Source: Paenibacillus xylanexedens (GTDB lineage: Bacteria; Bacillota; Bacilli; Paenibacillales; Paenibacillaceae). From it: a DNA stretch of 64,000 bases. Both the position numbers and the translations under genes were made by a program. The notes under the pieces are model-generated. The model was given only the letters and a program-made list of their open reading frames with translations. It was not told the origin of the DNA and did not search any database. The DNA lies in contig NZ_JAGIKV010000018.1 in the NCBI RefSeq assembly GCF_017874615.1, forward strand, positions 62,001 to 126,000, read 5' to 3'. This document shows, one piece after another, positions 8,168 through 16,667 of the stretch. Numbering within the stretch: position 1 is the first letter of the stretch; the number at the start of each line of letters is the position of its first letter.

Positions 8168-9142
8168 ATGGAAAGAGAACTGCTGGAACAAATCAACTTG
8201 TGGCATGAGCAGGACCAATACAGTCTCATTATTGAACATATTGAACGAATCCCCGTCTCAGAGCGGGATTATGATCTGATTGGTCAACTCGCCAGAGCCT
8301 ATAACAATGACGCACGTTACCGCGAAGCCGTTCAACATTTATTGTCTGTCCAGGAGCGTGGAGTAAACGACCCGCTCTGGCAATACCGTTTGGGTTATGC
8401 ATACTGTCATATAGCGAGTTATGAACAGGCATTACTGGCTTTTGAGAGAGCTGATGAACTTCTGCCCCATGATGAATCTACCCTTGAATTCCTTCGCGAG
8501 ATTCGTCCCGAAGCGGACAAGATGCGTCAAGATCGCCAGCGTCATGAAGAGGAGCTTGCCGCATTCGAGCAGAGCGGTATACAGAACCATCTAAGAGCTG
8601 CTTCAGGGACTTATGATCCCGCAACGTTCTGGGTACAGAGTGATTATGCGCAGGACAATCATGTATCAGAACCTTTTCATGAAGAAGAGATTGTGTCTAT
8701 TGAGAAGGAATTGGGTTACAAGCTGCCCGCTTCCTATATTCAACTGATGAATACGCAAAACGGCGGTATCCCTGCGCTCACTGTATTTCCCACCAAAGAA
8801 GCGACTTCCTGGGCTGAGGATCACATTGCCGTTTCAAGCATTATGGGAATTGGACACGATAAAATATACGCACTCGGTGGTGAGCTGGGAAGCCGGTTCA
8901 TGATTGAAGAGTGGGGATACCCCGACCTGGGGATTGTGATCTGTGATTGTCCATCCGCTGGTCATGATGTTGTTATGCTGGATTATCGTTTCTGTGGTCC
9001 TGAAGGCGAACCCTGTGTGGTTCATGTGGATCAGGAAAATGATTATGAGATTACATATCTTGCGCCGAATTTCGAAGCTTTCATCCGTGGCTTGGTCGAT
9101 GAGGATACGTATGACCTGTCTGACGAAGAGAATGAGGACTAA
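8168..9142 (+). CDS. TPR protein with C-terminal SMI1/KNR4 (SUKH) domain
   Basis: The 324-residue protein has two parts. Residues about 1-120 form TPR-like helix pairs (DYDLIGQLARAYNNDARYREA, QYRLGYAYCHIASYEQALLAF). From about 175 onward there is an SMI1/KNR4 domain with the hallmark IEKELGYKLPASYIQLMN, the WGYPDLGIVI strand and a C-terminal NFEAFIRGL helix. SUKH domains are best known as immunity proteins against nuclease toxins and as protein-interaction modules. No toxin gene lies nearby, so a housekeeping role is equally possible. The gene has a usable AGTGAGG site and is followed 21 bases later by an APH-like kinase, suggesting a two-gene operon ending at the terminator at 10303. Confidence 0.8.
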   Translation: MERELLEQINLWHEQDQYSLIIEHIERIPVSERDYDLIGQLARAYNNDARYREAVQHLLSVQERGVNDPLWQYRLGYAYCHIASYEQALLAFERADELLPHDESTLEFLREIRPEADKMRQDRQRHEEELAAFEQSGIQNHLRAASGTYDPATFWVQSDYAQDNHVSEPFHEEEIVSIEKELGYKLPASYIQLMNTQNGGIPALTVFPTKEATSWAEDHIAVSSIMGIGHDKIYALGGELGSRFMIEEWGYPDLGIVICDCPSAGHDVVMLDYRFCGPEGEPCVVHVDQENDYEITYLAPNFEAFIRGLVDEDTYDLSDEENED

Positions 9143-9163
9143 ACCCCAGGAGGGTCCGACCAT

Positions 9164-10198
9164 ATGACAACCCGTATATATTTTGGTTCCAATCAACTTA
9201 ACGAAGTGGCCGCAGTTTCATTGCAGAATGCGCTGAATGAGCTTGACCTGGGAACCCTTGAAGATTATCGACGAACAGATAAAGGTGTTATGGGTCAGAC
9301 ACTGCTCATTCGCTCTTCCCGTGGAGAGTATATTCTGAAAGGTAATCCGTTATATGCAGGACAGTTACAGGAAGAAAAGTTCTTTGTAGAACAACTGGCG
9401 AAGCATACGTCCATCCCTGTCCCTGATCCATATTTGTTACATGAAGATACCCATCTGCTAGGCTGGAGTTATGCCATCATGCCGCGCCTGCCGGGGAATC
9501 ACTTGTATGATCCATCATTCCAGGACTCACTGTCACAGCAAGATCAGGAAGAGATCGCCTGTATGTTTGCCCATACTTTGGCTGAACTGCACCGCTGGAA
9601 GGTACCTGATGCTGGGGAATATGATCCTGTTGCGAAGCAAATTGTTTCTTTTGCAGGCAATTATCTGGACTGGTTATACGGAACCATTCGCCACTGGTTA
9701 CATGATGCTGAACAGTACTCGGTGATTACGGATGAAGATGTTCAGTGGATGGACGAGCAATTCAAGAATGCTGAACCGGCATTTCGGTCCAAAGCTGTTC
9801 CGTGTTTTGTCATGGGAGACTTCAAGGTCGAGAATATTCTGATTCAAAATCCGAATGACCGTTCTTCAGGGTGGCAGATTAGTGGTCTGTTCGATTTTAC
9901 AACCGCCTATTTCGGAGACGGCACAGCCGACCTAACCAAAATATCCACCAGGTATGTTCGTGAGGGTCAACCAGAACTGGCCGCACAGTTCCTTCGCTGC
10001 TACCGGGATCTGGTCTGTGCAGCAGATGAGGAGAAATGCCAACACTTCCGCACACGTCTCCGCATGCATCTGCTCTATCAACGTATCTTGTGGTGGGGGG
10101 AAGCCAAAGCGACAGGACAAGTGACGTGGGCAGCCGACCTGCCTTTTACACAGTGGGCGCAACAGTCCATCGATTCGATTGTCGCATTGCTGGATTAG
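9164..10198 (+). CDS. Aminoglycoside phosphotransferase (APH)-family kinase-like protein
   Basis: The 344-residue protein has the APH/choline-kinase fold. An N-lobe strand contains EYILKGNP. The hinge segment is AIMPRLPGNHLY. The catalytic loop reads FVMGDFKVENILI, in place of the usual HGDxxxxN: Asp and Asn are kept, His is replaced by Met. The metal-binding GLFDFTTAYFGDGTADL corresponds to the DxD region. Such proteins phosphorylate small hydroxyl compounds. A true aminoglycoside-resistance role is not supported by the sequence alone. AGGAGGG precedes ATG 9164, and the gene is probably co-transcribed with the TPR/SMI1 gene upstream. Confidence 0.8.
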   Translation: MTTRIYFGSNQLNEVAAVSLQNALNELDLGTLEDYRRTDKGVMGQTLLIRSSRGEYILKGNPLYAGQLQEEKFFVEQLAKHTSIPVPDPYLLHEDTHLLGWSYAIMPRLPGNHLYDPSFQDSLSQQDQEEIACMFAHTLAELHRWKVPDAGEYDPVAKQIVSFAGNYLDWLYGTIRHWLHDAEQYSVITDEDVQWMDEQFKNAEPAFRSKAVPCFVMGDFKVENILIQNPNDRSSGWQISGLFDFTTAYFGDGTADLTKISTRYVREGQPELAAQFLRCYRDLVCAADEEKCQHFRTRLRMHLLYQRILWWGEAKATGQVTWAADLPFTQWAQQSIDSIVALLD

Positions 10199-10302
10199 TA
10201 GATTAGTTAGTAGATTTGGACAGGTCGCTCAATGGATAGCGGCCTTCCAAACTAACGTATATATCGTTCCATATATGCCGCCCAATATCCGGGCGCACGT
10301 AT

Positions 10303-10340
10303 AAAACCGCCAGAGATCATCCTTGATCTTTGGCGGTTTT
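10303..10340. terminator. Bidirectional terminator
   Basis: AAAACCGCCA (10303-10312) and TGGCGGTTTT (10331-10340) pair, with an inner AGATCA/TGATCT stem. It lies between convergent genes ending at 10198 and 10383 and can serve both. Confidence 0.9.
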
Positions 10341-10382
10341 CCTCATCTCACTATATTTCAGTCAACGCTGGAATCTCTCAAC

Positions 10383-12194
10383 TTAAGCTTGTGCAACGGG
10401 TGACTCCTGATGTTTCTGCAAAAACTCCAGCATCCGGCGATACACGAGAATCTCGTTGGTCTTTCTGGAGAAGCCGTGGCCCTCATCGTCCAGAACGATG
10501 TATTCCACATCCAGTCCCTTCGACTGAAGCGCAGCCACGATCTGATCGGATTCGGCCTTCACGACTCTTGGATCATTAGCCCCCTGAATGACCAGCATTG
10601 GGTTCACCATCTGATCCAGATACGTAATCGGTGAATCCTTCGTTAAACGTTCGCGGTCACGGATCGGATCACCCAGCCAATTATCCATCATCGGCTTCCA
10701 GTCTTCCGGCACGGATTCCAGAAATGTGAACAAGTTGCTCGGCCCAAAAATATCAACCGCAGCCCTGAACAGCTCTGGATGGCGCCCTGCTAGTAGCAGG
10801 GTCATGTATCCACCGTAACTTCCACCCACCACAAACAACCGCTCTGGCGAGGTAATTCCTTGATCAAATAACCAGTTGATTCCGGCAACACAGTCCAGCC
10901 TTGGGCCTTCGCCCCAATCCCGCTCAACCAATTTGACGAATTCCGCACCATATCCGGTACTGCCACGGAAGTTCGGTGCAAAGATATGATAGCCCTGAGC
11001 GAGCATCATCTGGAACATCGGCCGGAAAAACTTTGCTTCCGATGCTTGCGGCCCGCCATGCGGCCAAAATACGGTGTAACCATTGGCCTGCTCTGGTTTT
11101 GCTTTGAACAAGAGAGCTTCGATCTCCAGTCCGTCGCAGGAGTTGTACCGAATAACGTCAGGGTACACGAGATCACTTGGGTCCAGTCCGGTTACCCGAT
11201 TGGCAGTCAGCGGCTCCCAGGACTCAGCACCTGCTATTTTGCGATAAATGTTATGCGGCTGGATTGCTCCACGTCCGAGGATATACACATTGCCAGCCTT
11301 CGTAACGTTCACCTGCTCTATCGTATCCAGCGGCATATCTATGCGCCGAGGCTCATCGGCATTTTTTCCCAATACGTACATGCGATTCTCCGGCCCTGTA
11401 AGTGTCCAGAAATATAAGGTCTCGGAAGCCTGATGCCAGCGGATAAACTCCACATCTTCCCCTTCGATTCTGCACAATAAACGGAATTCGCGGGTATCGA
11501 TACGGTACTCAGCCACATAGGCGTGTGCGGAGTCATCATTGGTAATGAACAGAAGGCGATTATCATCTGCAAAAATCAGATCAGATACCTGACTATAACG
11601 TTCTGAGACTGGCAGAATCACCATTTCTTCATTGTTACGATACAGATGTGCCGTCTGATACGTATTGGAGTACATTTTTAAAATGACATAACTTTTCTCG
11701 TCAGGACTTACAGCAAACAGGCTGCTCGTAACCTCTTCTCCACTGTATAACAGTTCATCTTCCCCTGTTTCCAGATCGATGCGGCGTGAATTCAGATAAT
11801 TCGGATTACCCGCGCTGGTGACATAATAGAGACGCTGTCCATCCTCGGACAACTCAGCGAAATAACAGCGATCATTCGGTTCCGCCGGAACCACAGGCAG
11901 TGGGACACCACCCTCGGGTGGGAGTGCATATAGATGATAGTTCTCATCTCCATCCCGATCAAACGCGGTAAGCAGATGACGTCCTTGCGGGTCTGCTTTG
12001 ATAAATTGACTGCTCTGATTCAAGTACGTTAAAGGATACGGGTATCCTCCAGGCAAATCCATCGCCCAAATATTCGGCTGACCGTTCAGATTGCTGTCCA
12101 TGAACAAACGTTTCTCGTCTGCCGACACGGCAAAATGCGAAATACGGTACGTCTGAAAATATTGCTCGACATCCGGTTTAGGGAACTGAATCAT
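10383..12194 (-). CDS. S9-family serine peptidase (acylaminoacyl-peptidase-like)
   Basis: The enzyme is expected to cleave short or N-blocked peptides in the cytosol. The 603-residue protein has an N-terminal beta-propeller (about 1-340) with repeated SPDEK/SEDGQRLYYV-type blades. The alpha/beta-hydrolase domain follows, with nucleophile Ser459 in GGSYGGY, Asp541 in GANDPR and His573 in DEGHGF. No signal peptide is seen. AAGGAGG precedes ATG 12194, and a good sigma-A promoter lies at 12260-12287. It sits just downstream of the biosynthetic operon in the same orientation. A part in peptide processing or self-protection is possible, but the separate promoter suggests an independent gene. Confidence 0.9.
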   Translation of the reverse strand: MIQFPKPDVEQYFQTYRISHFAVSADEKRLFMDSNLNGQPNIWAMDLPGGYPYPLTYLNQSSQFIKADPQGRHLLTAFDRDGDENYHLYALPPEGGVPLPVVPAEPNDRCYFAELSEDGQRLYYVTSAGNPNYLNSRRIDLETGEDELLYSGEEVTSSLFAVSPDEKSYVILKMYSNTYQTAHLYRNNEEMVILPVSERYSQVSDLIFADDNRLLFITNDDSAHAYVAEYRIDTREFRLLCRIEGEDVEFIRWHQASETLYFWTLTGPENRMYVLGKNADEPRRIDMPLDTIEQVNVTKAGNVYILGRGAIQPHNIYRKIAGAESWEPLTANRVTGLDPSDLVYPDVIRYNSCDGLEIEALLFKAKPEQANGYTVFWPHGGPQASEAKFFRPMFQMMLAQGYHIFAPNFRGSTGYGAEFVKLVERDWGEGPRLDCVAGINWLFDQGITSPERLFVVGGSYGGYMTLLLAGRHPELFRAAVDIFGPSNLFTFLESVPEDWKPMMDNWLGDPIRDRERLTKDSPITYLDQMVNPMLVIQGANDPRVVKAESDQIVAALQSKGLDVEYIVLDDEGHGFSRKTNEILVYRRMLEFLQKHQESPVAQA

Positions 12195-12259
12195 GACAAA
12201 CCTCCTTGGAATTGAACCAACGAATTTAACATTGGTAAATTAAGGTACCATTTGTCCAT

Positions 12260-12287
12260 ATTATAGGTAATGCCAATGTTTAGACAA
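12260..12287 (-). promoter_or_regulatory. Sigma-A promoter of the S9 peptidase gene
   Basis: Read on the minus strand, TTGTCT (12287-12282) and TATAAT (12265-12260) stand 16 bases apart. An imperfect palindrome (TTTAACATTGGTAAA) lies downstream at about 12228-12242. Confidence 0.55.
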
Positions 12288-12301
12288 TAGATATGTAAGA
12301 T

Positions 12302-13108
12302 TTAAATACTAACTCCCTCATAGCTTTGTATATTATTATCCATATTCATCCAGCGTATGAGCGGTATCTCCCTCCCTGTCACGCATAATGATGCGGAGTA
12401 GCTTTTGCCCATTTTCAGAGACTGCAGCACATAATTCTGTCCGGCCCATTCCAGCAATTGCTCATGATTACGTATCGCTTGTATCGTATTTAAATTTCTC
12501 CACTGTCCACATAAAGATTGACCGGAAGCCTTGATCCAGGCCTCCTTGCTTGTGAGGACTTTCCACAGCAGGGAAGAAGAATCCTCCCCGGAACATATGG
12601 CTTCCAGCACATGATCCCGCTCCTCTTCCGTCAGGAAACGTTGGATGATGGTCTGCTCTCGCAACAGCGGGCGTACCCATTCCACATCTACGCCAAGCTC
12701 GTTGTTACTGGATGCAATCGCTAGTACACACAGCCCATTTGTATGCGAAAGGCTGAATTGCGGACCTCCCACGAGATAAGGCTTTCCGGAAGTGCCGTAT
12801 TCAAATCGAATATCCCTTGCCTGAAGCTGCATGTACTGTGCCAGTACTCTTCGCAAGAAAACCCTTGAAATCATCCAGCAATGAGCCTGTAGACGTGAGG
12901 TTCTGCTGATTCTGACCATACGTTCATGTTCTTCTGAAGTCATTGCATCGGAGTCCATGTCAGCCGCTGTCTGCAGTTGATCCTCCCTTATGGGCAAAGT
13001 CTGTGTCCAAATGTGGACCTCCGGTTCTCCTGACAATGGCGTGAACGCATCATTCCCTTGTTCCCTCATTGCTAGAAAGCTGTTGATTGTTCCGGTGCTG
13101 GAATCCAT
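12302..13108 (-). CDS. Sfp-type 4'-phosphopantetheinyl transferase
   Basis: The enzyme moves phosphopantetheine from CoA onto a carrier-protein serine, turning apo-ACP into holo-ACP. The 268-residue protein has the Sfp-class motifs in order: FSLSHTNGL (substrate His), GVDVEWV (Mg-binding Asp pair) and WKVLTSKEAWIKASG (WxxKEAxxK). An N-terminal extension of about 40 residues is longer than usual. It is the last gene of the minus-strand biosynthetic operon, 30 bases after the M16 gene, with GGAGG before ATG 13108. Its obvious partner is the ACP at 23995. No NRPS or modular PKS is present in the window, which argues for a dedicated role. Confidence 0.93.
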   Translation of the reverse strand: MDSSTGTINSFLAMREQGNDAFTPLSGEPEVHIWTQTLPIREDQLQTAADMDSDAMTSEEHERMVRISRTSRLQAHCWMISRVFLRRVLAQYMQLQARDIRFEYGTSGKPYLVGGPQFSLSHTNGLCVLAIASSNNELGVDVEWVRPLLREQTIIQRFLTEEERDHVLEAICSGEDSSSLLWKVLTSKEAWIKASGQSLCGQWRNLNTIQAIRNHEQLLEWAGQNYVLQSLKMGKSYSASLCVTGREIPLIRWMNMDNNIQSYEGVSI

Positions 13109-13138
13109 AAAGCCCTCCTCCCTATGCGGGGTTACATG

Positions 13139-14362
13139 CTAACGTATAACAACCATCCGCAGACGAGCAGACGTTGCAATAGTTCTGAGACCACTCCTAA
13201 CCTCTTCTTCTGTCAATTCAAGTGCATACTTGCTGAGTTGCATATAATCCAATCCGATCACCTCATATTCGGAGACGTGCATGCATCGCTGTTTTAACGA
13301 ATCCATGTCTGAATAATGCTTGCTTAACCACTTCATCCGTGCATAGTTCAAATTGGATAGGGACAGCGTTCCGTTCTGAATATGCTCACACATCTCCTCA
13401 ACCCGGTTATATAAAGAAACGGGATCTGCTGAATACCCACAAGCGTTCGAAAAGGCAAATTCCTTACGATAATAGTGGTCCCATTCTGCACCCTTATGAA
13501 GCAGACCCAACTCCATACATTCCGCGTAGAAATCGGAAGTTTCACCCAGTAAAGCTTCAATGCCGATCATGCAAGCGACTTGCTCTTTTAACTGCATCCC
13601 ATCTTCGGCACGGAACCCATACCTTACAAGCGGCAAGGACAATCCGCATTCAATCTCCCGATATTGCTTATTGGAGTCCTCGCCCAAATAGTGGAGTGTA
13701 ACTTCTGGCAAGTAGGCACCATTCAGTGGTTCCATTGCAGGGAATTTTTCCAGCATATCCACAATGAACTCTGCTTCGAACGGACCGGCTACCGCTACTG
13801 CCATTCTCCCTGTGACATAGCGAGTATTGTATGCATGGTTCAGCTCATCCGTTGTCATTTGGTATATACTATCCGGTGTGCCTGCAACATCCATCGTGAT
13901 GGGGTGATTGCTGCCATACATCATCTGAGTCAACTGCTGCAAAGCTCGCCAGGAGGGCTGGTCTGCATACATGGACAGCTCCTGATGAATGGCGGACCGT
14001 TCCTGTTCCATATGCATCGGGGTGAAATAGGGAGCAGCAAGCATGCCGGAGAACAACGCCAGACTTCGTTTCAAATCACCTGTGCAGGCCATTTGATAAG
14101 TCGTTACATCGTAACGCGTCAATGCAGATGTCGAAGCTCCCATAGTATGAAATAGCGGCTTGACGGGCCGTTGATCCGGATTGTAGAACATCATATGCTC
14201 AAGGAAATGTGCTCTGCCAGGCAGGGCTGCATCATGGATTGAGCCATAGGACACGGACCACGAAACAAAAGTATGATGGAACTGGGGTTCGGGGAAAATG
14301 TGGACCGACAGACCATTGGACAAGCGCCTGCGGACAGGTGCGATATTCACAATACTATTCAT
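13139..14362 (-). CDS. M16B zinc peptidase, catalytic subunit
   Basis: The 407-residue protein has the inverted zinc motif HFLEH (His52, Glu55, His56) and the third ligand Glu128 in the ERSAIHQE segment. It is therefore an active M16 peptidase. The adjacent gene at 14355 is a non-catalytic relative, as in heterodimeric M16B proteases. Such pairs process leader peptides in some class III lanthipeptide clusters (PttP1/PttP2) and act in subtilosin biosynthesis (AlbE/AlbF). Here the pair would be expected to trim the precursor encoded at 28020. The start overlaps the partner's end by 8 bases. The length is typical of one M16 two-domain chain. The substrate is inference from context. Confidence 0.9.
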   Translation of the reverse strand: MNSIVNIAPVRRRLSNGLSVHIFPEPQFHHTFVSWSVSYGSIHDAALPGRAHFLEHMMFYNPDQRPVKPLFHTMGASTSALTRYDVTTYQMACTGDLKRSLALFSGMLAAPYFTPMHMEQERSAIHQELSMYADQPSWRALQQLTQMMYGSNHPITMDVAGTPDSIYQMTTDELNHAYNTRYVTGRMAVAVAGPFEAEFIVDMLEKFPAMEPLNGAYLPEVTLHYLGEDSNKQYREIECGLSLPLVRYGFRAEDGMQLKEQVACMIGIEALLGETSDFYAECMELGLLHKGAEWDHYYRKEFAFSNACGYSADPVSLYNRVEEMCEHIQNGTLSLSNLNYARMKWLSKHYSDMDSLKQRCMHVSEYEVIGLDYMQLSKYALELTEEEVRSGLRTIATSARLRMVVIR

Positions 14363-15662
14363 GAGTCACCTCCTGCACTGGTGCGGAATATTCACTCTCA
14401 GGATACAAAATCCAGGTGACAGCCTTTTTCATGCCAGAGGCTACCTCGGCCACTTGTTCCGCAGTAACGCAGGATATGGCTTCCAGGAATTGCGGAGTTG
14501 TCATCTGGACCCGGTTGAGCATTCGATCGATATGAAGGTTGACCACCTGCTCAGGCAGATCGTAGCCCACTTGCACATAATGCATCACATTCTGAATCGC
14601 TCTATTCAGCTCCACTTCCTGAATGTCTCCGCTGCATATCCTCAGCCATTCAGCATCTATCGCTTCAAGCACCTCTGTCACATATTCACTGCTTGTTCCC
14701 GTTGTCACATGAAGCGTCCCCCGATAATCATCCAGTGTGCTGTAGATCTGATACACCCATTGCTTTCGTTCACGAAGCTCGGATTGAAGCCTGGACGCAG
14801 GCGTAGCGCCAAACAGGGAATGAAACAGAAACAGCGTAGGATAATCCGACGATCCATACGTCAACCCGGTGGTGAAGGTCACATTAATCTTGCATTGCTG
14901 AACATCCATCAGTTCAAGCATCATCTCGCCTTCCTCCCGGTGCTTAGTAGGCTGACCATGCCCGATCACAGATGGAGTTTCTCCCCCCTCAGCCGTGACA
15001 ACCGAAGGCAAAAAGGCCTCCATGACCTGAGCTATCATCACATCCGACTGGAAATCACCGATCACATGAATATGTAGTGGGCTGCAAAGCACCTCCCGGT
15101 ACCATTGCTGCAATTCACCATCACGCACACAATGTTGCAGTTGCTCCACGTCGGCATCCCTGCTTCGTTCCGCATACCCAAGCCATTCCAGACTGCGCCC
15201 CTGTACCACCTTGTCCCAATTGGAAACATCATAGCCCGCATGATGTTCTGCCCAAACAAGTTCCTCCTGGATCTGCGCTTCATCAAAATCAAATCCGCCC
15301 TTAAGGCTCGGTTCGAACATCATGTCTGCGAGCAGCTTCAGCGCATCGAGCGTCCGTGCATCGGTCCCGGGCAGCAACCCTGCAGGGATACGCAACCGGA
15401 TGGATGCAAGCTGATTCTCCCCCTTCTGCTCCAATTCGCACCTTAGCTCATCGGCATACATAGACCATAGTTGCTGCTGTAGCTTTCTTTTGCCGAGAGA
15501 ATCCTGCCTGAAAAGCAGCCGCACAATGACTGCAAACACCGCTGATGGAATCCTTCCCTGCTCGTTAACGATACCCAGATGGAGATAACAGTTGGCGTAT
15601 TGGCTTGTTGGCATCACATGGACCGATAGACGATTGTACTGCTCCGTAATGAAAGACTGCAT
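14355..15662 (-). CDS. M16-like peptidase, non-catalytic subunit
   Basis: The 435-residue protein has the M16 two-domain outline (VHVIGDFQSDVMIAQVMEAFLP, then FTTGLTYGSSDYPTLFLFHSLFG and RLQSELRERKQWVYQIYS). It has no HxxEH motif in the N-terminal half. The C-terminal RLQSELRE...WVYQIYS segment matches the R/Y pair that non-catalytic M16B subunits contribute to substrate binding. Together with the next gene it should form a heterodimeric protease. Stop and start overlap by 8 bases, suggesting translational coupling and equal amounts. It follows the acyltransferase gene by about 25 bases. Confidence 0.85.
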   Translation of the reverse strand: MQSFITEQYNRLSVHVMPTSQYANCYLHLGIVNEQGRIPSAVFAVIVRLLFRQDSLGKRKLQQQLWSMYADELRCELEQKGENQLASIRLRIPAGLLPGTDARTLDALKLLADMMFEPSLKGGFDFDEAQIQEELVWAEHHAGYDVSNWDKVVQGRSLEWLGYAERSRDADVEQLQHCVRDGELQQWYREVLCSPLHIHVIGDFQSDVMIAQVMEAFLPSVVTAEGGETPSVIGHGQPTKHREEGEMMLELMDVQQCKINVTFTTGLTYGSSDYPTLFLFHSLFGATPASRLQSELRERKQWVYQIYSTLDDYRGTLHVTTGTSSEYVTEVLEAIDAEWLRICSGDIQEVELNRAIQNVMHYVQVGYDLPEQVVNLHIDRMLNRVQMTTPQFLEAISCVTAEQVAEVASGMKKAVTWILYPESEYSAPVQEVTHE

Positions 15663-15687
15663 CCTTGCCTCCCCCCTTATCTGACGG

Positions 15688-16665
15688 TTAACCCAAATTG
15701 TAGATCATGCCACTCGCGGTGTTCAGTCCAAGCTGACCGAATCCCTCCAGCGGCTTGGAGAACCAGTCCACCTGACTCTCAGCTTCCGCTGAATGAAGAT
15801 TAGTCTCATCCTCTTTCCAGTGAATCACTTGCTGATGGTGACGGTCCCAGAATCTCCATAATGCAGGCTGCTTCAGCAGTTGATTGCGAAACGGCTCATA
15901 TACACGTCCTGCTGATTCCTGAATATCCCCTTCTAATATGAAAGGCGGCAAGAAGACAATTTTGGAACGAAAATCTTCAGTCAATGTCATGAAATAGGGG
16001 CATACAGGCTTGCGTGTCTTGGCTAAAATACGAAAAATACCGCTCCTCGTCCGGATGCGTGAACTCAGGAAAGGAAGCTCCACTGCGCGATTATCCGCGT
16101 TGAACCCGGTCTGACCATCTACGAAAAGGTTGAATGAACCTCCCTTCCGCAAATGAGAATATAATCGTATGCCAATCATCTCATCCTCGGCATTCAACAG
16201 ATCAGCACCTGCAAACTGACGTAGGGTATTCCAGGACGACAGCTTCTGTTCCTGCTCTACGGTGCCCTGCTCAGCCACCAGATAGAAGGGTAATCCGGAC
16301 TTCATGTGGCCTGCGCGAATCTCCTGTCCGATGGTAATCATGTTATGCCGGACGAATCCGTAATGCCAGGTCAACAAGGCCCCACCTTCCTGCAGCGTCG
16401 CTTGCAGATGTTCAAGCCCCTCGACTTCATCCCAATCCATAAAGGAGTACGGGTTTTTTTTGTGTTCATCAACCGTCCGCAAAAAAGCCAGATAATCCAT
16501 CCAGATCAACTCCGGTGACGTTTCCAATTGAAGAGGCGAAAGTTCCTTAACAATATTCATTAGCGCATAGAAGAATCCAAGTCGAATTCCGTCTGTCTTT
16601 TCCCGATACAGCTCCTCCCTGACCTGTTCCCGATGTAACGTATATAATGTACGAAAATCCTTCAT
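15688..16665 (-). CDS. LpxL/HtrB-like acyltransferase
   Basis: The 325-residue protein resembles the lipid A lauroyl-transferase (LPLAT) superfamily. It has an N-terminal helical region, then GGALLTWHYGFVRHNM (candidate active-site strand), GSFNLFVDGQTGF, ELPFLSSRIRTRSGIFRILA and a C-terminal helical cap. Family members use acyl-ACP donors. Firmicutes have no lipid A, so another acceptor is needed. The clustered ACP and an ornithine-rich peptide would be donor and acceptor in my model. The classic H-x4-D/E motif is not clear: His101 is followed by Arg at the expected place. No strong membrane helix is seen. AGGAGGTG precedes ATG 16665, and the stop of the upstream arginase is only 2 bases away. 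The family call is fair; the substrate is inference. Confidence 0.65.
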   Translation of the reverse strand: MKDFRTLYTLHREQVREELYREKTDGIRLGFFYALMNIVKELSPLQLETSPELIWMDYLAFLRTVDEHKKNPYSFMDWDEVEGLEHLQATLQEGGALLTWHYGFVRHNMITIGQEIRAGHMKSGLPFYLVAEQGTVEQEQKLSSWNTLRQFAGADLLNAEDEMIGIRLYSHLRKGGSFNLFVDGQTGFNADNRAVELPFLSSRIRTRSGIFRILAKTRKPVCPYFMTLTEDFRSKIVFLPPFILEGDIQESAGRVYEPFRNQLLKQPALWRFWDRHHQQVIHWKEDETNLHSAEAESQVDWFSKPLEGFGQLGLNTASGMIYNLG

Positions 16666-16667
16666 CC

